A stretch of DNA of 64,000 nt from Mesorhizobium sp. Root157. GTDB taxonomy: Bacteria; Pseudomonadota; Alphaproteobacteria; Rhizobiales; Rhizobiaceae. The stretch's first letter is position 1. Every line of letters starts with the position of its first letter. Location of the stretch: NCBI RefSeq assembly GCF_001427385.1, contig NZ_LMGJ01000004.1:8700-72699 (forward strand). Reading direction: 5' to 3'. Made by a program: the position numbers and the translations under genes. A model generated the notes under the pieces. It did not search any database, was not told the origin of the DNA, and saw only the letters and a program-made list of their open reading frames with translations. Positions 53,333-62,553 of this stretch are shown here, in pieces.

Positions 53333-54148
53333 ATGACATCAAGCTTCAACGTTCATGACGCGGCCGGCTATGAGCAACTCATGGGCCGATGGAGTCAAAG
53401 ACTGGCGCCCCTGTTCATCGGTTTTGCCGGGCTTGCCAAGGGTGAAAAGGTTCTCGACGTCGGCTGCGGCACTGGCAGCCTCACCTTTGCGCTGGCCAAG
53501 TCAGCTCATCTCGGCACGATCGATGCCATCGACTATTCGCCAGTCTTCGTCGAAGCAGCCCAGCGACGCAACACCGACCCGCGCATAAACATCCGGCAGG
53601 GCGACGCCTGCGCATTGCCGTATGAAGACGGCACGTTCGACCGCGCAATGGCGCTGCTGGTACTTCACTTTGTGCCGGAAGCGGGAAAGGCTGTCGCCGA
53701 AATGCGCCGCGTCGTACGGCCGGGCGGCGTCGTCGCCGCTGTGGTGTGGGATCACCTCGGCGGCATGCCTGGCATGCGCATGATGGTTGATACGGTGGCA
53801 GCCCTCAGCGAAGGCGGGCGTCAGCTACGCAGCCGCTATTGCTTCCAGCCGATGATGCAGCCCGGCGAGATGAAGCGGACTTTTGTCGAACAGGGGCTCT
53901 CTGACGTTACCGAAACCGAACTGATGATCCGCATGGACTATCAGGATTTCGACGACTACTGGGCGCCCATCGCTGCGGGCGAAGGGCCGCTGGGCAAATA
54001 TATGGCCACGCTGGACGCGGCAGAGCGGACCCGCACCGATGCGGCTGTGCGTGATGCCTATGAGGCCGGGCGGCCCGACGGGCCGAGGTCTTTCGCGAAT
54101 GTCGCCTGGGCCTGCCGGGGTGTTGTTGCGGATACCCGCCGCGCGTAG
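53333..54148 (+). CDS. SAM-dependent methyltransferase (class I)
   Basis: 271 residues. Rossmann-fold methyltransferase of the Methyltransf_11 type: motif I VLDVGCGTGSLTFAL, the acidic residue of motif II in IDAIDYSP, motif III GDACALPYEDGTFDRAMALLVLHF, and post-III RVVRPGGVVAAVVW. Substrate unknown; UbiE-like small-molecule methyltransferases share this look. Its TAG stop (54146-54148) directly touches the encoded CCA end of the convergent tRNA-Gln, with no base between. Confidence 0.92.
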   Translation: MTSSFNVHDAAGYEQLMGRWSQRLAPLFIGFAGLAKGEKVLDVGCGTGSLTFALAKSAHLGTIDAIDYSPVFVEAAQRRNTDPRINIRQGDACALPYEDGTFDRAMALLVLHFVPEAGKAVAEMRRVVRPGGVVAAVVWDHLGGMPGMRMMVDTVAALSEGGRQLRSRYCFQPMMQPGEMKRTFVEQGLSDVTETELMIRMDYQDFDDYWAPIAAGEGPLGKYMATLDAAERTRTDAAVRDAYEAGRPDGPRSFANVAWACRGVVADTRRA

Positions 54149-54222
54149 TGGTTCCCTCCCGTGGATTCGAACCACGATTCACGGCGTCAAAGGCCGATGT
54201 CCTACCGTTAGACGAAGAGGGA
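54149..54222 (-). tRNA. tRNA-Gln(TTG)
   Basis: 74 nt with acceptor TCCCTCT/GGAGGGA (one T-G pair), D arm GTCTAACGGTAGGAC, anticodon loop CTTTGAC with anticodon UUG, T arm CGTGG-TTCGAAT-CCACG, discriminator A and encoded CCA. Position 27-43 is a T-T pair in my alignment. Abuts the methyltransferase stop codon. Confidence 0.92.
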
Positions 54223-54360
54223 TCGCTGCAAGTGACGGCGACCATAGCGACGTTTTGAGCTTTCGATAAGCCGCTCCGGATGAATATCGTCGAGCCTTGG
54301 GCTGAAATGGGGGATAATCTCGCACTTCGCCAAATCTATCAATGTTTTCAGACAGATTGA

Positions 54361-54435
54361 TGGTGGGCGATGCAGGGATTGAACCTGCGACCCCACCCGT
54401 GTGAAGGGTGTGCTCTCCCGCTGAGCTAATCGCCC
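54361..54435 (-). tRNA. tRNA-Val(CAC)
   Basis: 75 nt with perfect 7-bp acceptor GGGCGAT/ATCGCCC, D arm GCTCAGCGGGAGAGC, anticodon stem CACCC/GGGTG with loop TTCACAC (anticodon CAC), T arm GCAGG-TTCAATC-CCTGC, discriminator A and encoded CCA. It reads GTG codons. Confidence 0.95.
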
Positions 54436-54539
54436 GCTCGTTGCCCGAAGGCCAAGCGCGCCGCGATATAAGGGAGCCGTGCCGTTGAAGTCAACCGCTT
54501 CCAAGGCCCCTGTTCCCGGAAACTGGAACGCCTGGCGCT

Positions 54540-55220
54540 CTAATTTGCTGCGCGGATCAATCGGCCGGCAAGGTCGAGCGTCAATTCGTCGAAATGCGAA
54601 ATCACCACCGATGGTTCGAACTCCCGCACGTGGCGGTCCGTGTAGCCGAAATCGACTGCGGCAACTGGAATGCCCGCCGCCTTGGCGGTGTCGATATCGG
54701 TTTGCGAATCGCCGACCATGAGCGCTTTGGCAGGATCGCCGCCCGCCCGTTTGATGGTTTCAAGCAGATGGCGCGGATCGGGCTTGCGGAAGGGGAACGT
54801 GTCCTGTCCGCAATTGGCGGCGAAATGCTTGGCCAGCCCCAGCGCTTCGATCAGGGCCAAGGAATTCGCCTCGTATTTGTTGGTGCAGATCGCCAGCACA
54901 TAGCCCTCGGCCTCGAACCTGGCGATCGCATCCAGCACGCCGGGGTAGGGTTTCGATTTGCCCGGAATGCTCTTGGTGTAGGAATCGAGGAACAGGTCGA
55001 GCAGCCGGTCGTGTTCGTCGCCGGGCAGGGGCTTGTTGTTGGCCGCGAAGGCGCGCTCGATCATCACACGGCCGCCATTGCCGACATAGCGCCGGAATGC
55101 CGGGCCATCGACGGCGGGCAGGGCGGCTGCGCTCAGGCTGTGGTTGAGGCTGTCCATCAGGTCGGGCGCGGTATCGATCAACGTGCCGTCGAGGTCGAAA
55201 ACGATGATCGGGCGTGCCAT
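54540..55220 (-). CDS. gph: Phosphoglycolate phosphatase (HAD superfamily)
   Basis: 226 residues. HAD hydrolase motif I VFDLDGTLIDTAPDL (nucleophile aspartate), motif II ICTNKYE, the Lys in FRKPDPRHLL and motif IV MVGDSQTDIDTAKAAG. A helical cap follows motif I, as in Gph. Removes phosphate from 2-phosphoglycolate formed from damaged DNA ends or RuBisCO side reactions. Related HAD phosphatases of other substrates cannot be excluded. Divergent from rpiA, typical of rhizobial genomes. Confidence 0.9.
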   Translation of the reverse strand: MARPIIVFDLDGTLIDTAPDLMDSLNHSLSAAALPAVDGPAFRRYVGNGGRVMIERAFAANNKPLPGDEHDRLLDLFLDSYTKSIPGKSKPYPGVLDAIARFEAEGYVLAICTNKYEANSLALIEALGLAKHFAANCGQDTFPFRKPDPRHLLETIKRAGGDPAKALMVGDSQTDIDTAKAAGIPVAAVDFGYTDRHVREFEPSVVISHFDELTLDLAGRLIRAAN

Positions 55221-55373
55221 GGCGATTTTGTCCTATTGTTGTCGATGGAGGCGATAGCCCGCGGATAACGGCTGTGCAAGCCGCGTTACGGGCCGCCACG
55301 ACGCCCTTTGACCCGACGATCAAAAATGTTAGGGAGCCGAAATCGAAATCGGCGCGGGAATAGATTGACCGTC

Positions 55374-56072
55374 ATGGATGCCAGGCAGTTGAAGATCGAG
55401 GCCGCGCGCGCGGCATTGGCACATGTCGCGGGCGGCATGCGGCTGGGCATCGGCACCGGTTCCACGGCCGAGGAATTTGTGCGCCTGCTGGCCGCCAAGG
55501 TCGCGACCGGCCTCGACGTCGTCGGCGTTCCCACTTCGGAGCGGACTGCGGCGCTGTGCAGGGAACTGGGCGTGCGGCTTTCGACGCTCGAGGAAACGCC
55601 GGAGCTCGACCTCACCATCGACGGTGCCGACGAGATCGACCCGGAACTCACTCTGGTCAAGGGCGGCGGCGGCGCGTTGCTGCGCGAAAAGATCGTTGCG
55701 GCGGCGTCTGCCAGCATGATCGTGATTGCCGACCGTTCCAAGCTGGTCGAAACGCTTGGCCGCTTTCCCTTGCCGATCGAAGTGAACAGGTTCGGCTTGC
55801 GCGCCACGGAGTTGGCCATTGGCGCCGCCGCCCGCAATCTCGGACTTTCCGGCCCGCTCACATTGCGGATGACGGACGGCCAGCCATTTGTTACAGACGG
55901 CGGTCATTTGATCCTGGATGCATCTTTTGGCCGCATTCCGGATACAAGAGCGCTATCTGCTGCTCTTCACGCCATTCCCGGCGTGGTCGAGCACGGTTTC
56001 TTCATCGGGCTGGCGTCTGCGGCGATCATCGCTGGTGACGGCGGCATCGAGACAATCCACGCCGCCCGGTAA
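55374..56072 (+). CDS. rpiA: Ribose-5-phosphate isomerase A
   Basis: 232 residues from ATG 55374. Interconverts ribose 5-phosphate and ribulose 5-phosphate. Motifs: [19 protein letters not shown] (phosphate loop), [30 protein letters not shown] (catalytic DGADE and [11 protein letters not shown]) and the C-terminal [17 protein letters not shown]. It is 20 bp upstream of the DUF2059 gene, probably co-transcribed. Confidence 0.97.
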   Translation: MDARQLKIEAARAALAHVAGGMRLGIGTGSTAEEFVRLLAAKVATGLDVVGVPTSERTAALCRELGVRLSTLEETPELDLTIDGADEIDPELTLVKGGGGALLREKIVAAASASMIVIADRSKLVETLGRFPLPIEVNRFGLRATELAIGAAARNLGLSGPLTLRMTDGQPFVTDGGHLILDASFGRIPDTRALSAALHAIPGVVEHGFFIGLASAAIIAGDGGIETIHAAR

Positions 56073-56092
56073 ATCAGGGAGTCCTGCCAATC

Positions 56093-56674
56093 ATGAAGTC
56101 GAACAACCGAATCCATCGCTTTGCCGTAGCTCTGGCGGCTGCGGCCGTAGTTGGCTTCGCCATGCCGTCCTTCGCGCAGGAAATTTCCGAATCGCACCTC
56201 AAGGCCGCCAAGACGGCAGTCGCTGCCATTCATGCCACGGATTCGTTCGACAACATCCTGCCGCAGGCCGCGGTCGCGCTGGAATCGTCGATGATCCAGA
56301 AGAATCCGGACCTCGAGGAATTGATCGGCAGCACGGTCTCGGCCCAGGCGCTGGCGCTGGCGCCGCGTCGCGCCGACCTCGAGAAGGAAGCCGCCACCGC
56401 CTACGCCAAGGTGTTTTCCGAACAGGAACTCAACGATATCGCCACTTTCTATAGCTCCGAAGCCGGCAAGAAACTGCTCGAAAGCGGGCCGATCGTCTCG
56501 CGCGAGTTGGTGAAGGCCGCCGAGATCTGGCAAAACGGCATTGCACGCGATCTGGCCCAGAAGGTCGGCGAGTCGATGCAGGCGGCAATGGGCGCCAAGG
56601 CCCCGGCCGTGACGCCGGCCGATGCGGCCACGCCTCCGGTCGATGGCGCCGCACCCGCGCCGAGCGGCAACTGA
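56093..56674 (+). CDS. DUF2059 exported protein
   Basis: 193 residues with a cleavable signal peptide (ends around SFAQE). The mature part holds the DUF2059 pattern (ATAYAKVFSEQELNDIATFYSSEAGKKLLES) and an Ala/Pro-rich tail. Periplasmic protein of unknown function, common in alphaproteobacteria and frequently found beside rpiA and gor, as here. Confidence 0.88.
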   Translation: MKSNNRIHRFAVALAAAAVVGFAMPSFAQEISESHLKAAKTAVAAIHATDSFDNILPQAAVALESSMIQKNPDLEELIGSTVSAQALALAPRRADLEKEAATAYAKVFSEQELNDIATFYSSEAGKKLLESGPIVSRELVKAAEIWQNGIARDLAQKVGESMQAAMGAKAPAVTPADAATPPVDGAAPAPSGN

Positions 56675-56700
56675 CGCGACATCGCCTGCGCATGAGCGCC

Positions 56701-56792
56701 GTGCGTCCTTTCAGACGCACAAGGGACGCTCTAGCACTTTGAATGAGCATCGGAATAATCCGAAAACCGAGTACACTTTTCGGTCCGATGCT
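56701..56792. repeat. Rhizobial intergenic palindrome mosaic
   Basis: Two adjacent palindromes: GTGCGTC-CTTTCA-GACGCAC (56701-56720) and AGCATCGGA ... TCCGATGCT (56746-56754 with 56784-56792), with internal CCGAAAA/TTTTCGG complement. This style of intergenic repeat is frequent in Mesorhizobium and its relatives and may be a REP-like element. Confidence 0.65.
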
Positions 56793-56803
56793 CTACGTTT
56801 GAG

Positions 56804-56828
56804 AAAGCCCGGTTCGTCCGGGCTTTTC
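56804..56828 (+). terminator. Terminator of the rpiA-DUF2059 unit
   Basis: Stem AAAGCCCGG/CCGGGCTTT with loop TTCGT, then TTCTTTT. Confidence 0.85.
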
Positions 56829-56888
56829 TTTTGACCCCTGCCGGCCTACCTGTCCGGCTGCAACGTTCCACTGCAAGGACACTTTGAC

Positions 56889-58280
56889 ATGGCCGCTTAC
56901 GATTACGATCTTTTCGTCATTGGCGGCGGATCCGGCGGCGTGCGCGCGGCGCGAGTCGCGGCAAGTCTCGGCAAGCGTGTCGGCATCGCTGAAGAATTTC
57001 GTTTCGGCGGCACCTGCGTCATCCGCGGCTGCGTCCCGAAGAAGCTGTTCGTCTACGCCTCGCAGTTTCCCGAGCATTTCGAGGATGCCGCCGGCTATGG
57101 CTGGACCGTACCGCGGGCGGCTTTCGATTGGCCGACGCTGATCGCCAACAAGGACCGCGAGATCGCGCGGCTGGAAGCGATCTACCAGAAGAACGTCGCC
57201 AATGCGGGCGGCGAGACGTTCCAGTCGCGCGCCGTGCTGGTCGACCGGCACACCATCCGTCTCGAGGCCGAAGACCGTACGGTCACCGCCGACCAGATCC
57301 TGGTCGCGACCGGCGGTCGCCCGGCGCTGCATCCGGCACTGCCCGGCAGCGAATATTGCATCACCTCGAACGAAGCCTTCCATCTTGCCGAACTGCCCAA
57401 GGCAATCGTCATCGAGGGCGGCGGCTACATTGCCGTCGAGTTCGCCAATATCTTCCACGGCCTCGGCGTCGAAACGACGCTCGTCTATCGGGGAACTGAA
57501 ATCCTGAGCCGCTTCGACATGGATTTGCGGCAGGCTTTGCACCAGACGATGGAAAAGAAGGGCATCAGGATCCTGTGCCACGCGGTATCGGAAGATGTCA
57601 GCCGCCGCGCGGATGGCCGGCTGGAGGTGCGCGTCACCGGAGGCGAGGTGCTCCTTGCCGATCAGGTCATGCTTGCCATCGGCCGGGTGCCGAACACCGA
57701 GAACCTCGGACTGGAGGCCGCAGGCGTCGATATGGCCAAGAACGGCGCCATCGTTGTCGATGCCTGGTCGCGCACCAATCTCGACAATATCTGGGCGATC
57801 GGTGACGTCACCAATCGCGTCCAACTGACCCCGGTGGCGATCCATGAGGCGATGTGTTTCATCGAGACCGCCTTCAAGGACAACCCGACCGCGCCCGATC
57901 ACGACGTCATCGCCACGGCCGTATTCTCGCAGCCGGAGATCGGCACGGTAGGCCTGTCCGAAGACGATGCGGCGAAGCATTTCCCCGACCTCGAAATCTA
58001 CCGCGCCGCGTTCCGCCCGATGCGCCACACCCTGTCCGGCCGTGACGAGAAGATGCTGATGAAGCTGGTTGTCGATGGCGAGACGCGCAAGGTGCTGGGC
58101 GCACATATCCTCGGGCCTGATGCCGGCGAGATGGCGCAACTGTTGGGCATTCCGCTCAAGGCCGGCTCCAGCAAGGACGATTTCGACCGCACCATGGCAG
58201 TCCACCCGACCGCAGCCGAGGAACTGGTCACGATGTACAAGCCGACCTACCGGGTGAAGAACGGCAAGCGGATCGACTGA
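56889..58280 (+). CDS. gor: Glutathione-disulfide reductase
   Basis: 463 residues. FAD-dependent reductase that keeps glutathione reduced with NADPH. FAD motif VIGGGSGGVRAAR, redox-active Cys43-Cys48 in GTCVIRGCVPKK, the NADPH fold IVIEGGGYIAVEFANIF, and the C-terminal HPTAAEE with the catalytic histidine and glutamate. A separate MarR gene follows at 193 bp and might respond to redox or thiol stress. Confidence 0.96.
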   Translation: MAAYDYDLFVIGGGSGGVRAARVAASLGKRVGIAEEFRFGGTCVIRGCVPKKLFVYASQFPEHFEDAAGYGWTVPRAAFDWPTLIANKDREIARLEAIYQKNVANAGGETFQSRAVLVDRHTIRLEAEDRTVTADQILVATGGRPALHPALPGSEYCITSNEAFHLAELPKAIVIEGGGYIAVEFANIFHGLGVETTLVYRGTEILSRFDMDLRQALHQTMEKKGIRILCHAVSEDVSRRADGRLEVRVTGGEVLLADQVMLAIGRVPNTENLGLEAAGVDMAKNGAIVVDAWSRTNLDNIWAIGDVTNRVQLTPVAIHEAMCFIETAFKDNPTAPDHDVIATAVFSQPEIGTVGLSEDDAAKHFPDLEIYRAAFRPMRHTLSGRDEKMLMKLVVDGETRKVLGAHILGPDAGEMAQLLGIPLKAGSSKDDFDRTMAVHPTAAEELVTMYKPTYRVKNGKRID

Positions 58281-58472
58281 GCCTTGTTGGCTTGCAGGGG
58301 CCGATACGCTCCCTGCCGGGTGCCTGGTGTAGAGTGTCGCAGTCGGAAACTTCGCCCTTCGGAAAATTCCCTCATTCAACTATGGTATGGGGTGGACAGG
58401 ACGCTTTGCGTTCGATGGAACGGTGTCAGGCGTTTCGCAGATGCCGATCCGTCGTCAGGAAGCGGGGGAGAG

Positions 58473-58916
58473 ATGGGCAACAAGACACCACCTGACTTGC
58501 CGCTTTCGGCAATCACGCGTGAGGACTATCGCGCGCTTTCCGAGTTTCGCTATCTGCTGCGGAGATTTCTCGAATTCAGCCAGAAGGCGGCGCGCGGCGT
58601 CGGTCTGCAACCGCGCCAGCATCAGGCTATCCTTGCCATCAAGGGTTTTCCCGAAGACCGGTCCGTTACCATCGGCGACCTGGCGGAGCGCCTCCGCATC
58701 CTCCATCACAGCGCCGTCGAACTGGTGGACCGTTTGTGCGAAGCTGAGCTTGTCGTCAGGGAACCCGACCCCGAGGACCAGCGCCGCGTCTTCCTGGTCC
58801 TGACCGACAAGGCCGACGATTTTCTAGCCAGGCTGTCGCACATCCATCTCGATGAATTGTCACGCATCGGCCCGCTGCTGAAGCGCATACCGGTGCGCGA
58901 AAACAACAAGAAGTAG
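58473..58916 (+). CDS. MarR-family transcriptional regulator (second copy)
   Basis: 147 residues from ATG 58473 (GGGGGAGAG upstream). Winged-helix pattern HQAILAIKGFPEDRSVTIGDLAERLRILHHSAVELVDRLCEAELVVREPDPEDQRRVFLVLTDKADDFL. Less similar to the first MarR. The gene ends 15 bp before a 64-bp tandem repeat array, and no operator palindrome is evident upstream. Confidence 0.9.
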   Translation: MGNKTPPDLPLSAITREDYRALSEFRYLLRRFLEFSQKAARGVGLQPRQHQAILAIKGFPEDRSVTIGDLAERLRILHHSAVELVDRLCEAELVVREPDPEDQRRVFLVLTDKADDFLARLSHIHLDELSRIGPLLKRIPVRENNKK

Positions 58917-58930
58917 CGCATGTCGCCCAA

Positions 58931-59122
58931 TGCATGTCGCCCGAAAGTGGGAACCGGTTTCGGGATAACGACATGCATGAAAACAGGTACTTGATGCATG
59001 TCGCTCGAAAGTGGGAACCGGTTTCGGGATAACGACATGCATGAAAACAGGTACTTGATGCATGTCGCCCGAAAGTGGGAATCGGTTTCGGGATAACGAC
59101 GTGCATAAAAGCAAATACTTGG
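58931..59122. repeat. Three tandem 64-bp rhizobial palindromic units
   Basis: Units start at 58931, 58995 and 59059. Each begins TGCATGTCGC and contains CGAAAGTGGGAA ... TTTCGGGATAACGACATGC, so each unit is itself an inverted repeat (GCATGTCG/CGACATGC). The first two are almost identical; the third has a few changes at its right end. Sequences of this type are scattered in Mesorhizobium genomes as single intergenic units; tandem triplication is less common. Confidence 0.85.
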
Positions 59123-59196
59123 AGCGCGCCAGCGAATCCGAAAGATCGCGACGCGCTCTAAAACAGCAGCCCGGTTCCGCGCTGCAGCATGAGCCG

Positions 59197-61170
59197 TTAT
59201 TTCTGCCGTTGCCTGATGCGCGGCAGGCGCAGCCAGCCGTCGTTGACCGGCTCGGGATTGGCCAGGATGGTGGTGAGTTCGACCGGCAGGGTAGGTGCCA
59301 GCGGTTTCTTCGAAGTTGCCCCGTCGGCGATGGTGAGAACGCTGTGATAGAATTCCTCGCCGCTTGCCGAACGCGGCGGCACCGCTTCGTGCATCACGCT
59401 GATGACGGTGACACCGGGGCAATTGTCCTTGATCGCCTGGTGGAAGGCGACCTTGCCTTCAGGATCGAGCGCGCCGGTTGCCTCATCGAGGAATAGCAGC
59501 CCCGGCTGGTGGAGCAGGATGCGGGCCACGACCAGCTTCTGCTTCTGCCCGCCCGATAGAAGCTGGTCCCACGTCTTGCCGGTGCGCGTTTCCTCGCCCA
59601 TGAACTCGATGAAGTCGCCGAGGCCCGCCTTGTGCAGGGCAGCGGCGGCGCTGGCGTCGGAGTGCTGGGCCGCTCCTTGCGGCAGGCAGACAAGTTCCTT
59701 CAGCGTCACCTGCGGCAGCTTGACCTCCTGTGCCGCATAAAACGTCGTGATCCCCTCCGGGAAGACGATGGTGCCGCCGCCATGAGGCCACAGCCCGTTC
59801 AGGGCCTTGATCAGCGAAGTCTTGCCGCAGCCGGATTCGCCCTTCAGGAAAGTCCACTCGCCGCGCCGGAAGCGCAGCCTTTCGCTGACCAGGAACGGTT
59901 CGGCCCGATGGCCTTGATGGTTGAGTTGCAGGTTCTGGATGGTCAGGCCGAACACCGGGTTCTGCGTCGTGTAGCGGAAATCCGACTGGCCCGTCTGGCG
60001 GTAGAACTCCGCCGGCTTCTGCACGTTCTCGATCGCCTCGGCGAGGTCCATGACGCGCCTTGAGTTGGCGCGCAGCGTGGCGATCGCCGGCATGACATGG
60101 ATGAACCACGAGCACTGGCTGATCAGCGAGTTCACCAGTTCGGCCCCGGTAATGTAGCCCTTGAGGTCGATGCGATTGTGGACGAACGGTATCAGGCCCG
60201 GCGCATAGGCCACGACCCTTGCGCCGACGAAATTGTAGATGCGCTCGAACGAATCGTAGCTGGCATTCACCCAGTTGAGCTTGCCCCAGGTCCGGTCGAT
60301 ATCGACGTAGAGCCGCCCGTGCATTGCCTTCTGCACGTTTTCGCCACGCGATGCGGCGACATGGAAGCTGCGGCGCAGGAATGTCGTCAGTTCGCCGCGG
60401 TAACTGCCCTCGGCCTTCTGCATGCGGATCGACAGCCGTTCCAGCATGCCGCCAAGCTTTATCGCGATATAGGTGTTGACCGGGACGTAGGCGACAACCA
60501 CCACGAACGCCAGAACGGCGCTGCCGTAATCGCCAAGGAACTCCAGCCCATGGACTTCGGTCGAGGTTTCGAGCAGCTTCTGCCCCACGAAGAACAGCGA
60601 ACTGGCAACCGCGATGACGCCCATGGCGAGGCCGATTGCGCCGCCGGTCATGCCCTTGATCGATTCCTGCACACGCTGGTCGATGTTGTCAGGTACCGTG
60701 TCGGACCCGTTCTGCGCATGGAAATGGGTGTGGTTGTCGTCGAGCAGGGCATCGTTGAACCTGCTGTCCAGCCAGCCGCGCCAGCGTCGGTGCAGAGTTG
60801 CCGACACGAAGGCCTTTGTCCCGGTGATGCCCGCATCCTTGAATACGACGAGCGCCACGAGGATTCCGGCATTGATCAGCAGCGCCTCAAGTGGATTTTT
60901 GTTGGCCGCGTCGTGATAGTAGGCGATCGAATTGAAGAGTTCGCCCGAGGCTTCCGCAAACCACACGCCCGCCTTGCTGGAAAGCGCGGTGAAGAAGGCC
61001 ACCACCAGCGTCAGCGTCCAGGCTTCCTTCCATTTGTCGGAGAACCAGTAGGCCCGCATCAGGCCCCAGAAGTTTCGCATCGACGAAACCGGCGTCGGGT
61101 AAGTCGGCCTCACTGCGCCGCTATGCGATTTTCCCGATATTGAGTGTCGCGGTCTACCGACCCGAATCAC
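59197..61170 (-). CDS. ABC exporter with fused permease and ATPase (BclA/YddA-like)
   Basis: 657 residues from a GTG at 61170 (an ATG at 61080 would give a 627-residue protein and may be the true start; neither has a clear ribosome binding site). An N-terminal ABC_membrane_2/SbmA-BacA-like membrane domain with ~6 helices, then a nucleotide-binding domain with Walker A GESGCGKTS, signature LLSGGQKQK, and Walker B LLFLDEATGALD. BacA-like ABC proteins such as Bradyrhizobium BclA help rhizobia resist host antimicrobial peptides and handle very-long-chain fatty acids. An assignment to BclA itself is not certain. Confidence 0.85.
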   Translation of the reverse strand: MIRVGRPRHSISGKSHSGAVRPTYPTPVSSMRNFWGLMRAYWFSDKWKEAWTLTLVVAFFTALSSKAGVWFAEASGELFNSIAYYHDAANKNPLEALLINAGILVALVVFKDAGITGTKAFVSATLHRRWRGWLDSRFNDALLDDNHTHFHAQNGSDTVPDNIDQRVQESIKGMTGGAIGLAMGVIAVASSLFFVGQKLLETSTEVHGLEFLGDYGSAVLAFVVVVAYVPVNTYIAIKLGGMLERLSIRMQKAEGSYRGELTTFLRRSFHVAASRGENVQKAMHGRLYVDIDRTWGKLNWVNASYDSFERIYNFVGARVVAYAPGLIPFVHNRIDLKGYITGAELVNSLISQCSWFIHVMPAIATLRANSRRVMDLAEAIENVQKPAEFYRQTGQSDFRYTTQNPVFGLTIQNLQLNHQGHRAEPFLVSERLRFRRGEWTFLKGESGCGKTSLIKALNGLWPHGGGTIVFPEGITTFYAAQEVKLPQVTLKELVCLPQGAAQHSDASAAAALHKAGLGDFIEFMGEETRTGKTWDQLLSGGQKQKLVVARILLHQPGLLFLDEATGALDPEGKVAFHQAIKDNCPGVTVISVMHEAVPPRSASGEEFYHSVLTIADGATSKKPLAPTLPVELTTILANPEPVNDGWLRLPRIRQRQK

Positions 61171-61195
61171 GCTTTGCCCAAACCTCTTTTTCTAT

Positions 61196-61212
61196 TGTTA
61201 CGAAGGGTAACA
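61196..61212. promoter_or_regulatory. Inverted repeat upstream of the ABC exporter
   Basis: TGTTAC-GAAGG-GTAACA, 6-bp arms, 26 bp before the GTG at 61170. It looks like a TetR-type operator or part of the promoter. Confidence 0.45.
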
Positions 61213-62191
61213 CCAATTGATCATTTTCAATTACTTTATTGACGCTCCGAAGCGCGCCAAGGTTCCTACGTTGCGCTGTTGCAACAGGCCGATTGGCGTA
61301 GCCCGGCGCTACCCCGGCGGCCGATCGTCAAATGGATTCAATCAATTGGGAGGATGGCATCAGTAAAAATTCTGGTTTCCGTAACGTTAACGGTGGCTGC
61401 GGGCGCTTTCGCTTGCCTTTCGGATGACGCTTCGTTTTCAGGTCGCGAAAGCGGCCGCCTCGATCTCGTCGTGCATTTGATTCGCTGCCGGAACTCTTCT
61501 CACCGGGTCGAGAATGCCAACCCGCTCCGCTGCGCGCTACTCATGCGCCATCCCTGCCGGGCGGGGCCGTCATCGCGTTGAGGAAACGGGACCGAAGCGT
61601 TGAAACTGCGCTACCTCGCAGGTAGCGCAGCGGCAAAGTAGACTTCGCCATTCCAGTCAAATTAACAGGTCCTGACCCTGGCAAAGCGAGGGCGAGCCGG
61701 TATCTATCCCGTGACTTTTCGGCAGCGTACTCGCGGGCAGGGTCGACATTGGACGCAACACCGTCATCCGCCGGCCGAGCGAAGCGAGGTCGGATGAGGG
61801 TCTTTCGTGAGGTCTAATCGTGGATCAACCTCTCTCCTTCACCCCGCCAACCCGTTGATCCATTTCACTTCGACAAGATTCTTTTCCACACCCCTCGCCA
61901 CCGCTTGCATACTCACCCCATCGCTCTTGCGGGAGACCTGGTGCGCACCGGGTATCAGGGAAGGGCGACGGTGCCGGGCTGGTCGTCCACGGTGGGCGGC
62001 TGGGTGATGAGCCCCCAAGTTCGGCCCTCGAACCGGGCATCGTGTGCCGGCGGGAAACCGCATGGCCGGTGTGCCGGTTGAGGGAAGCCACCGGACGGGC
62101 GGCCGCAAGGTCGCATTACTTACTTAAACGAGCGTCCAAACGGCCGCCCGTCTTCCCGACCTCTCAAGCGAGGTCAGTTCTTTGACAATGG

Positions 62192-62221
62192 CCAGACGGC
62201 TTTCGCCGGGCGTGGCAATGA
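62192..62221 (+). repeat. 30-bp direct repeat, copy 1
   Basis: Begins CCAGACGGC and ends GCCGGGCGTGGCAATGA. It matches 62315-62344 at 26 of 30 positions. The core forms a small inverted repeat (GGC...GCC). Confidence 0.8.
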
Positions 62222-62314
62222 TAAAGTGCGACCTTGGTCAGCCGTCCGCCCATTCGTCGGGGTCCCCGCCAGCGACGAGCGCAGCGAGCGAGCTTAAAGG
62301 CGGGGCAAAGACTC

Positions 62315-62344
62315 CCAGACGGCAAATGCCGGGCGTGGCAATGA
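62315..62344 (+). repeat. 30-bp direct repeat, copy 2
   Basis: Same as 62192-62221 except for the four bases AAAT in place of TTTC after CCAGACGGC. Confidence 0.8.
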
Positions 62345-62360
62345 ATAGGCATACCTATCC

Positions 62361-62553
62361 CTTCGTCATCCTAGGGCGGAGCAGGCCGAAGGCCGTCGCG
62401 CAGACCCTGGGATCCATGCCGTGACCAGGCGGCAGCGCGATACGGTGCACAAGGCCCCATTCTGCACCGCCTTATACCTTACGGCCGCCGTCGCGGCATG
62501 GATCCTCGGGTCGCGCCTTTCGCTGCGCTCATGCTTGCCCGAGGACGACGAAG
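62361..62553. repeat. ~190-bp intergenic inverted-repeat element
   Basis: Outer arms CTTCGTCATCCTAGGGC (62361-62377) and GCCCGAGGACGACGAAG (62537-62553) match at 15 of 17 positions as inverted repeats. Inner arms GGATCCATGCCG (62410-62421) and CGGCATGGATCC (62494-62505) are perfect. This architecture fits a non-coding miniature element scattered in rhizobial genomes. Confidence 0.75.

Noticed and set aside
58756..59114. Minus-strand frames with repeated peptides (HVVIPKPVPTFG)
   Set aside because: The peptide repeats come from the 64-bp DNA repeats; no ribosome binding site or family match.
61279..61581. 100-residue frame with a hydrophobic stretch (SVKILVSVTLTVAAGAFA)
   Set aside because: GGAGG lies only one or two bases from the possible ATG at 61354, and the remainder looks like translated repeat DNA. 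It is not supported as a gene.
61941..62010. Short resemblance to a cobalamin riboswitch (AGGGAAGGGCGACGGTG)
   Set aside because: The CCCCGCAAC and GCCACTG core parts are missing, and no cobalamin gene follows.
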